Origin: Silene conica
Lineage: Eukaryota; Streptophyta; Magnoliopsida; Caryophyllales; Caryophyllaceae
Direction of reading: 5' to 3'
NCBI GenBank assembly: GCA_029255685.2
Contig: CM055313.2
Coordinates: 77,168,641 to 77,232,640, forward strand
Length of the DNA: 64,000 nucleotides
Position numbers and translations under genes: made by a program. Positions 1-10,800 of this stretch are shown piece after piece. The stretch's first letter is position 1. Each line of letters starts with the position of its first letter. The notes beneath the pieces were generated by a model. That model was not told the DNA's origin. It did no database searches and saw nothing but the letters and a program-made list of their open reading frames with translations.

Positions 1-1852
1 GATAATAAAGCCTAACATTCGCGGTATAATAATGGGTTAAAACTTTTCTAATACGTTTTGCAATAGGATGATTATTTATTAATTTAATGTCTAATATTTA
101 AATTTGATTTGAAATATATTTGCCATATTATTGCCATTAAGCAAATTAGTATATCAGTAGAAAAAAATAGGAAACTTATACTCAATAAAATATGTCAATA
201 TTTTCTAATTAAATCGAGTTAAATTAGGATAAATAATTCTATAATGGGGTAAGTATCAGCCGTGATTTTAGGATCATTGCTCGAGATTCTTTCTCTGATT
301 TTTTGAATCAAACTCACCATAATTGTGATGTAACAAAAAATATTACCATAATTAAGATTAATATTAATAACTAATAATTATTAATAATATTAGCCCTTTT
401 TTTCTAGACATGATACGTGTAATTCAAAGAGGCAGTCAGTTTCTGCTTTAATATGATCGTCATGCAAAACGTAACAAACGGAATCATCGTCACACATGGT
501 CTTCAATCTTCATACTACTCCATAATATATATCTTAGTCGAAAGCGTATTCAATTCTTCATGGAATTCTCAAGTCATTCCATTTATTCATAATGTTTAAC
601 CGTCATTATAATTCTTAAAAAGTTTGTTATTTTTCTTAGGTAAGGAGTAGTTTGATTTTGATTTTGATATAAAAATAAAAAATAAAGAATCATTTGCTTG
701 ATATTCGTGATCTTTGAATATAGAAAATTACATAAATATGGCTACATGTCTACATATATGATCAGAGAAAATTATTTCCTTATTTAAATGCAATATATAA
801 CGCCTAACTAATGTAATTGTGTAATTATACCGGATTTCAGCATTTAAAAATCTCCTAATGTCATGAACTAATTTAGGTATTTATGATTATAATTAATTTT
901 AATATTAATCATTACACATGGCATATGAATAGGTGTTGACACGTGGCAATCAAATAAGTTTTTGGTATTTGCTTTAATATAATATATGATAAGCGACCAA
1001 TAAGAGACCTTTAAATGTAATTCCATTTATATATTAAAGATTCTCATTAAAGACGGTCACTCTGCGTCACAAGCGTAAGTAGTGTTCCTCTCACAAAATA
1101 CAGTGACACAACCCAATAAATGCTCCATTTCCGCACTTGTCCTCTCCTCCCACTCACATTGTTATGGGAGGGATACTGTCCGTTTTAAACTCGTGACAGA
1201 TAATATATAAATAAGACTTATTGTTCAATAATACTCCATCCATTTTATCCAAATGATATATTTCTATTTTGTAAATTGTTCAAAAGTGAACATTTAATTT
1301 CAATTTTCTCCTAATACGTAAGAGAAAATATATTAATATAGAATCATGTTTAATTCGTCTTCACGATTACATTAAAAATATTTAAATTTTATAATTTTTA
1401 CAAATACATAAATAAAGACTTTAGCACGTTTACATGCTTTAACAAATGTAAAAAAAAAACAAGCATACAAAATTAATTTGAATAGAGAGGGTAGGAGAGA
1501 AACGGTGACCGGAAAAGCTACCGCCCAAAAATAGGGAAGTAAAATTCATCCCAGTATATGTTTATTTATTTCCATAGGAAGGCAGTAGAAAACAAAAGAC
1601 GTGAGGCCGACCTCAACTTTGCCAACTTTGATAACACTCCCTCAAGTAATCTTTTTTGGTGCATCTTTTCTCCTTTCCTTTTAAATGTCAGGGTATCACC
1701 TATCTTTACTCACCAAAAAAAGCATTACTTTATTATAATCCCAACTAAGACATCCACTTCTCCATCCATCTATCCATCAAACATAAAATTCACAATTTCA
1801 TAGATAATTATCTGCTACCAAGTAAGTAGGTAAGTAATTAATTAAGGTAATA
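1..1852 (+). promoter_or_regulatory. 5' flank of the ALS3-like gene
   Basis: This AT-rich stretch has no convincing coding region; its only longer ORF (1558-1803) has no recognisable domain. It lies directly upstream of the ALS3-like start codon and should hold the promoter and 5' UTR. A CACGTGGC G-box/ABRE-type core sits at 940-947, about 0.9 kb upstream of the ATG. Whether it is used cannot be told from sequence alone. A short ACTCCATCC-type motif near 1233 resembles a Stowaway end but has no matching partner. Confidence 0.4.
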
Positions 1853-4800
1853 ATGATGGATTGGGATTGGAATTGGAATTGGGATTGGTGGGTTGTATAC
1901 ATGAAAGGCATGTTAAAGCCGGTGGCGGCGTTAGCGGTGGTGGTGTTGGCGGTGATGTTATCATATTCTCAAAAACTTGGATTAGAACGAGAAATGGTAT
2001 ATTCCATTTGTCGCGCATTTCTCCAACTCTCTATCATTGGTTTTGTGCTTCAATTCATTTTTAGCCAAAGCAATGTCGCTTGGATCATTCTTGCCTATCT
2101 TTTTATGGTTAGTCATTTTTTCTCATTCTCAATTACCATTTTTAGTCACAGCCATTTTCGTCAATTTGATGCAGTTTAAATATTCTTATGATGTCATCAC
2201 AGCATTTCCATTTCGCAGATTCTTGTATAAAGCGTTTTTACGCAAATTTATCTGAGATTTTTGAATAACTATTCCCACACAGTGACACAGGCACACGCTA
2301 AGACCACCCTATCCAAGGTCACCAATTAGGTCACGAGAGGTGATCGAGTTATCTTAATTATAATTTAACCTAATAATTAGCATGACCTCCACTCAAGTAA
2401 GATCGTCCATGACCTTTCTACTAATTTGTTGTGATATGACACATGGCGAGTTTTTATTTGTTGAGAATGTTATAAAGTGAAAAATGATTGGTTTGATAAA
2501 CTAGATATAAAGTGAAAAATGATTGGTTTGATGACCTAAGTCGTGATTTTCTGGATGGGAGAGTGAGAGTGGGTTAACGTAAATAAGATAAGAGTAAGAG
2601 TAAAATTGGGTCGCAATCTAACTATTCCTACCTATGGAGGGGATGGTCCAGGGGCGTTTGGTTTGCATCAATGTATATATGAAATCATAAATTAAATAAG
2701 GGTGTTATGGAAATCAAATTATTTTGTGGGCTTATTTTATTAATTTATACCATTTACCTATATATATATTTTCTAAAAGATTTTCTATATTAATTATTTA
2801 AAATTTTGAATATATTTTTACTTTTATAAATTTTAATTTATTTTTAATATCATAATATCTATTTTTAAGTGTATAAAAAAATCATTGCTTAATTTTACGG
2901 AAACCAAAAATTTAAAAGAAAAATTTATTATATGAATATTTTTATTTTTATGGGAGAAAATATATACTCCCTTTAAATTGTGCATAAGAATTAAGGTAGC
3001 GAGTAAAATAAAAAATTAAAAATTAAATAAGAAATTGTGGGCCACAAAGATTAAAAAAGGAATAAAATATAAGTAAAAGAGTTGGGCGGGGTTTGATTAT
3101 AGGAGAGATGAATGAATAAAATAAGAATAAAAGTTTCCGAAATAGCTAAGGGGAAGAAAACCTAATAATCCGTTTTAGGAAATAGGGAAAAATATATAGA
3201 ATAGGAGGGAGTAGTAATTTTTTACTATACTTTATTTTTACAATTCTATTGTATAATTTGATATTCATGAGTAGAGATGACAATGGATCCCGGATCCTAC
3301 CCAGATCCACCAGATTCTATACGCCCATGGGTAGGATATGGATCCCATTATTTTAGATCCTTAGGAACCGGGTCAGACCCATATCCTTATACAAGTATGA
3401 GGATCGGATCTGGATCCCACCTGATACGATTTCAAATGCGGAAGAGATATTTGATGAATTAGACCTTTAACTCACCAATAGTGACGAACTCAAAACCTAT
3501 TGAGATCGACAAGTTAATAATCAAATGCGCAAAAATGAATTATTAACGAAAGAATGCTAATAGCAATTTCTGTGATTTTTGATAAAACTTGAATGAGAAA
3601 TACAACTTTGCATAGACTATAAATAGCCTAGCCGTAAGCAACACAAAAGGCCACCATTAACTAGCAAATTAAGACTAATTAAGACCATTAATAAGAAAAT
3701 CATGACTCTTAAATGCTGAATTTAAAAGGAAATAAACAACTACTAAATAGGATAATAATATCCTTTTATTGACCCATGTAAATAAGAAGTAAAAACAGAG
3801 AATTGCTTTGAATTGCTTGATCTTCAACTGACGCCATTATTGGACAATAAACATACGTAACGGCCCTTCGACATTGATGACAATGTTCCAGTATCAATGC
3901 CCAAATATCTAGTCGTAAGTACGAAATTGCCGCTGGTAACCTCTTCAGTAGCACTGCCCGTATTGATATCCGTATCATCTCCTCCCCCTTTAAAATGAAT
4001 TGACCGCAATTCCGTAAGACCGTCATCATCAAGGTATGGAGCAAGATCGCCTACATTGAACGTGGCATGAACACCATAATCCCCGGGCAACTCAACCTTA
4101 TATGCATTATCATTAATTCGAGCTATCACCCTATAAGGCCCCTCAGAATGAGGCATTAACTTGTTCTTTCGCTTGCTCGGAAACCGTTCTTTCCTTAAAT
4201 GAACCCACACCAAATCCCCTTCATTGAATAAACGCGACTTCTTGTGTTTATCAGATTTGCGTTTGTAAGCTGCGTTAATGGTTTCGATACGGGTTCGCAC
4301 CTGCTTGTGCAGCCTTATCATTGCCTTCAACTTCGACTCAGCATCTTTATGAACGAGCTCACCCGAAAGAAGCGGAATCAAATCCAATGGTAAATAAGGA
4401 TTAACCTCATAGACCACTTCAAATGGTGAGTGACCGGTCGCAATAGTCGGAGACCGATTATATGCAAATTCGGCATGAGCAAGTTTGATGTCCCAATCCT
4501 TCTGGGTTCTACTAACCAAGCCACGAAGCAACACCCCCAAGGTTCGGTTAGTCACTTCTGTCTGACCATCCGTTTGAGGATGATGAGATGTGCTAAAAAG
4601 TAGTTTAGTGCCCACTTTCCTCCACAATGTATGCCAAAAATAACTCAGAAATTTTGAGTCACGATCCGACACAATCGTTTTGGGTATACCATGAAGACGA
4701 ACAATTTCCCGAAAGAATAAATCAGCAACATGACTCGCATCATCCGTTTTGTGACAAGCCACAAAGTGAGTCATCTTAGAGAACCGATCAATAACGACCA

Positions 4801-7800
4801 TAACAGCATCTTTTCCTCGTTGTGTACGTGGTAGAGCCACAATAAAATCCATAACAACATCCTCCCAAGGACGAGAGGGAACCGGTAATGGGGTATAAAG
4901 ACCGGGTTTAAACGAACTTTTCGCCATAATACAAGTGACACACTTCCCGACGACGGTTGTCACATCGCCCACCATCCTAGACCAAAAGAAATGCTCCTTA
5001 AGTACCTCAAGTGTTTTAGCTACCCCGAAATGCCCAGCCAATCCCCCGCCGTGAGCCTCCCGAATTAACAACTCCCGAACAGGGTGTCGCGGTACACAAA
5101 GCATGTTGCCTCGAAAAAGAAAACCGCCCTGCGACACATACTCCCCAGCAGCCCCTCCACTCACGCACCCCTTAAACACCTCTCCAAAATCCCGATCACC
5201 CAAATAATAGTCTTTTAAGGTTTCAAATCCAAGAAGACGAATATCCAAAATAGATAAAAGAGAATATCCAAAATAGATAAAAGAGAATACCTGCGTGAAA
5301 GAACATCAACTACGATATTACTGCGACCGTCTATATATTTGGAAGAGAAGTGAAATGATTGTAGGAATTCGACCCATTTGGCGTGCCTCGGACTTAGACT
5401 TTGCTGCCCATTAATATATTTTAAGGACTCATGGTCCGAATGCAACACAAAATGGTTTGGTCGCAAATAATGGCTCCAATGCCTCAAGGCTTGCACAATA
5501 GCATAAAACTCTTTATCGTAAGCACAATAATTGAGCCGAGCCCCTCCCAATTTTTCAGAATAAAATGCAATGGGGCGTTTACCTTGGATTAACACAACTC
5601 CGATTCCCACCCCGCTGGCATCACACTCGACCTCGAACGGTTGAGAAAAATCGGGTAGTGCTAACACAGGGGCAACACATAGCCGCGCTTTGATGATTTC
5701 GAAAGCCTCCTGTGCTTTTTTACTCCACAAAAATGCTCCCTTTTTCAGACAATTAGTAATTGGACTCGTAATGGAACTGAAATCCCGAATAAATCGTCTA
5801 TAAAAAGAAGCAAGGCCGTGAAACGATCGCACCTCACTCACTGTGGTAGGACTGGGCCAGGACTGAATTGCCTCAATTTTTGAAGGATCGACAGAAACAC
5901 CATCTTTTGACACGACATAGCCCAAGAAAACCACACTATTGACAAGGAACGGACATTTTTCTTTCTTACCGAATAATTGTTGGGCTCGCAGAATCTCGAA
6001 AACCTTCCTTAAATGAAACAGGTGCTCCCCCTCGCTCCTGCTAAAAATCAAAATATCATCTAGGTAGACAACTACGAACTTCCCCAAACATGGTTTTAAA
6101 TCCTCGTTCATCAATCTCATGAATGTATGTACTAGGGGCATTCGTGAGACCAAAAGGCATAACGGTCCACTCGTATAACCCATGCTTCGTCTTGAAAACT
6201 GTCTTCCACTCATCCCCTTCCCGCATCCTAATTTGATGATACCCGCTTCGCAAATCTATTTTTGAAAATACCGCTGACCCATGGAGTTCATCCAACATGT
6301 CATCGAGTCGGGGCATAGGAAACCGATACTTGACGGTTATATTATTCACAGGTCTACTATCGACACACATACGCCACGTCTCATCTTTCTTGGGCACGAG
6401 CAGAACCGGAACAGCGCACTGACTCAAGCTTTCTCGGACAAATCCCCGCTGCATTAATTCCTCAATCTGCCGCTGCAACTCCCTGGTTTCCTCTGGGTTA
6501 AACCGATAAGCGGCCTTATTGGGCAAAGGTGCCCCTGGGACAAGATCGATCTGGTGTTCGATACCTCGGATGGGTGACAACCCGGGAGGTAGGTCGTCGG
6601 GAAATACATCCCTGAATTCCCGCAATAACACGCCAAAAGGACCATTCAAATCTGGATATTCCCCTGTTGCTGCCCCACTGTTCGAAATGAGCAAGTACAC
6701 CAATTCCCCATGTTTCAACACCTGCTCAACCTCTCGTTCACTAATCAACATCGTATGGCTCGGATTTGTTTTTGCTTTAGTACTCATTGATCGAATGGCT
6801 TGTGCGGACATAGGTTTTAAGACTATTTTCTTTCCCCGAGCCTTCAATTCATACTCATTGCTGCGACCCTTATGAACCACATCGTGGTCAAATTGCCAGA
6901 GCCGACCCAACAAGATATGACACGCATCCATAGGGATCACGTCACACAACACCTCGTCCTCATAAGAGCCCATTGCCAGCCCTACTCGCACCTGACGATC
7001 CACCTTAATACTATTTCCATCATTGAGCCAATGGAGCGGATACGGCCTAGGGTGAGCCGTGGTAACCAAGCCCAATTTAGACAGCATCTCACGCGAGGCT
7101 ACGTTAGTGCAACTACCCCCGTCGATAATCACACTGCACCATTTATCCCCAACTCGACACTTAGTATGAAATAATTGGGTTCGTTGTTCTTGGTCATTGG
7201 GTATAGTTACAGTTTGAAGCGCCCTAAGGACTAAAGCCGTGTCATAGACGGGTGCCTCATACCCCTCGACTTCTTCCTCCTCAATACCATCATTAAACAC
7301 AAAAATATCGCTCAAACGCTCCTCCTCCTTACGCATCTCCTCTCGACACTCATCAGCTTCCCATAAGGTTACTATTCTCTTATTGGGGCACGAAATTTGA
7401 TAGTGTCCGAAACCCTGGCATTTAAAACACCTGACTTTTGAGAGGGGGGTCTCCTTGGTTGTGGTAGGTGTTTTGGGACTCGCGGGGGTGTCAGTAGGGG
7501 TTTTCCCTAGACTACTGGTTGTAGCAGGGGAGTTAAAGATTGACGGAGACTCGGTTTTAGTCCAAGACTTAAGTATTCGGTGTATGCCCCTCCCCCATAT
7601 TTCGTTTTCCCTTGTGACTCAAGCTTCAAGCAAAGCCCACACAAGGTGTCAAAATCAGCGTATGGGTACATTTCTACGACACTAGCAATATTGAAATTCA
7701 AACCTCGCAAAAACCTCGCCATTTTCTGTTCCTCAATTTCCTCCAGTTCCCCCATTAAACACAAGTTTTCAAATTCATCAATATATTCCCCGACACTCAA

Positions 7801-10800
7801 TTTTCCTTGTTTCAACTCGACAATTTTACGATAAGTGGCTAACCGATAATTTGGTGGTACATACCTACTGCGCAGCTTACCCTTCAATACCTCCCATGAC
7901 GTGATCTTTTCCTTTCCAGCCCGAGCACGCATGGCCTTCAATCCTTCGAACCAAAGCGAGGCTCCTTTTCCCAGCTTCAAAATCGCAAATTTGCACCTCC
8001 TCTCATCGTTGAGATCCTTGAAATCGAACATTCGTTCAATCTTCCTTTCCCAGTCCAGATACTCCTCTGGATTAGTACCCCCAACAAACTCCGGAAGTTC
8101 GTTAAGTTTGAACTCCTCCTGTTTTGCCTTGCCCCCGGTTCGGCTACCTGTAGGTCTATTTCGAAGCAAGTTTTGGAGTTTGTCATAGAACTCTTCGTCA
8201 ATTTGTTCGTCGGCCATGTCTTGCTCGTCTGATTGTGTTTTGTTTTTTTGTGTTTTTTTTGTGTGGTTGTTTAAGAATCGAAACCGAAACTAAGGATCGT
8301 CTCGATTAATGGAAAATCAAGAGCCGAAGCTCTGATACCACTTATGATACGATTTCAAATGCGGAAGCGATATTTGATGAATTAGACCTTTAACTCACCA
8401 ATAGTGACGAACTCAAGACCTATTGAGATCGACAAGTTAATAATCAAATGTGCAAAAATGAATTATTAACGAAAGAATGCTAGTAGCAATTTCTGTGATA
8501 TTTGATAAAACTTGAATGAGAAATACAACTTTGCATAGACTATAAATAGCCTAGCTGTAAGCAACACAAAGGCCACCATTAACTAGCAAATTAAGACTAA
8601 TTAAGACCATTAATAAGGAAATCATGACTCTTAAATGCTGAATTTAAAAGGAAATAAACAACTACTAAATAGGATAATAATATCCTTTTATTGACCCATG
8701 TAAATAATAAGTAAAAACAGAGAATTGCTTTGAATTGCTTGATCTTCAACTGACGCCATTGTTGGACAATAAACATACGTAACGGCCCTTCGACATTGAT
8801 GACAATGTTCTAGTATCAATGCCCAAATATCCAGTCGTAAGTACGAAATTGCCGCTGGTAACCTCTTCAGTAGCACTGCCCGTATTGATATCCGTATCAC
8901 CACCACTAAGATCCAGATCCTACCCTAGGACCCTCTTTTAATTTGTATAAGGGTAATTTTTTGATATATTCGACCCTTTAAAGGTAGATTATGGAAACAC
9001 GGAATGAAGTATTAGTGTTTAGTTTGTTTGAACAATTTGTTTTATTATGAATTATTAGAATTATAATTATTTTGTGGCTTGTAAACCTTATTTGTAAGTT
9101 GATATAAGATTTTTACACTTTGTTCACTTTTTTGGTTTCTTTTGGACTATGATTTATAAACCAATGAAGCTAATAGAGGGTAATTCGACTAAAACATCGT
9201 CTCTAATTGACAAGTAAAAAGTGAAATAATGTATAATAGTGACTTGGTGCGGTTTCATTTGAATGTATCGTTGGAGATTGACGGATTTGGATTTTACCCA
9301 GATCCTACCCAGATCCTTAGGATACGGATATGGATCTACACATTTCGGACCCTAAGGATAAGAGTAGGATCTGGATATACCATTTTAAAATGGATCTGGA
9401 TCTGGATCCTATAGGATCCTGTCCAGATCCTACCCATTGCCATCTCTATTCATGAGTATCAATCTCATACCTACCTCCCCTTAAGTCACCTCTCATGAAT
9501 TTGAGGTATACGTATAAAATCGTAAAAAATGTAAAACAAACGCAGCATATACAAATATTCTAAACCTATATCTCTCGTACCTAAAACGAGTGAAGCAAAT
9601 ACCTCCTAATAGAGTTATCTTTGGATCCGGTTTACAACTTTTGGGTAAAAGAGCCTTTTAAACAATAGTTAGTCTCACTGAAAACAGTACTATCGGTCAC
9701 AAATTGAAAATGGATAGTACTCTCCTAGGTAGCACGACACTTCTATTAATTAGGCGTCCCGTGTCCGACACTCGGACACCAGACACTCGTTGGACACATG
9801 GCTAAACATATTATAGTTTATAGGAGGAATACAATTTTAAAAAAATCGATTAGAAGATGATTTTGGGTGGAAAATGAGAATTAGTTAGAGTAAAGGTCGA
9901 ATTGTACATTTACTTGTTTAGTTTTAGCTTCAAATACATGATAACACCATAAAATATATATTTCATTATATTTAAATGCCGTGTCCCGTGTCCTACATTT
10001 TATGGAATTCCGTGTCCCGTATCCGTGTCCGTGTCCGTTTTGGTGCTACCTAGGTACTCTCTCACAATATCATAGGTGGAAGGGCAAGTGGTGCTCCATT
10101 TAAGTTCCACTAAATTTGCCACTTATATATTGCGAAAAAGACACTATCCGTCTTCAGCGTGCGATGGATAACGTCCGGTTCCAATAAAAATTTGTGTATA
10201 AACAAACCCATGCTTATTCCCAGGCTTTTTCTTTGGCATGAGTGTTTCTTTGTTGTTAGTGTTGTTCAAAACGTTTAATTACCATATTATGAATCTAGAC
10301 TTGTTATAGCAGTTTGTTCTCAAATCTTCAAAATTTGACGCAATCCAACAAATCAATAAATCATACCAAAATGGAGTTGACAATCTCTGAGCTAAAAACA
10401 AATTGAACACAATACTAAATCATCCATATTGTCCATTTTTCTGAATAATTTATTCTAAATTACTCGTCATCTGACTCATCTCTGAATTTATTATGGTAAA
10501 TTGGCAAACTACCACTCTTACATAAAATTGACATCTTGTCCATTTTTTTGGGGAATAATTAGATTTTACGTCCTATTCACATTTTTAAAACTACATAATT
10601 TTGAAATTTTTTACCAAACCAAATTAGGATTTTTCTTAAAATTGTTTCAATACTTCAATGTAAGCGCCTTTTTCTCGGTGTTTGAACTCTCTCTCCATTT
10701 GTCTACATAGTTATACCTTTAAAGTATAAATAGGTTAATCCACAAAATAAATAAGTTTAAAAACAGACGAAACAAATCACTTAAATAAGAGTTTTAAAGC

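Larger units (their letters stand above)
3422..8899 (-). mobile_element. Complete Ty3/gypsy LTR retrotransposon
   Basis: This 5.5 kb element is read on the minus strand. Its LTRs (3422-3977 and 8345-8899) start TGATACG and end CGTATCA, and a perfect 5-bp target duplication CCACC flanks it (3417-3421 and 8900-8904). The order gag, protease, RT, RNase H, integrase defines Ty3/gypsy. The primer binding site matches initiator-Met tRNA, and the polypurine tract abuts the 3' LTR. The LTRs differ at about 11 positions plus one indel (roughly 98 percent identity). Frameshifts break the coding region, so it is structurally complete but probably not autonomous now. Confidence 0.95.
3273..9447. mobile_element. 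Mutator-like non-autonomous element, interrupted by a gypsy retrotransposon
   Basis: The ends are inverted repeats: AGAGATGACAATGG at 3273 and its near-complement CCATTGCCATCTCT ending at 9447, with one mismatch. A 10-bp direct repeat ATTCATGAGT flanks it (3263-3272 and 9448-9457), within the 8-11 bp range of Mutator-like elements. Both arms are rich in GGATCC/GGATCTGGATC motifs. Without the nested gypsy insertion (3422-8899 plus duplicated CCACC) the element is about 0.7 kb and has no transposase. Superfamily assignment rests on duplication length and TIRs only. Confidence 0.72.

Noticed and set aside
1558-1803. 81-aa ORF upstream of the ALS3-like gene
   Set aside because: Low-complexity composition, no domain, and it lies in the expected promoter/5' UTR.
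8329-8340. Initiator-tRNA-like sequence, also near 27145, 36650 and 45173
   Set aside because: These are retrotransposon primer binding sites, only about 12-13 bases of tRNA complementarity.
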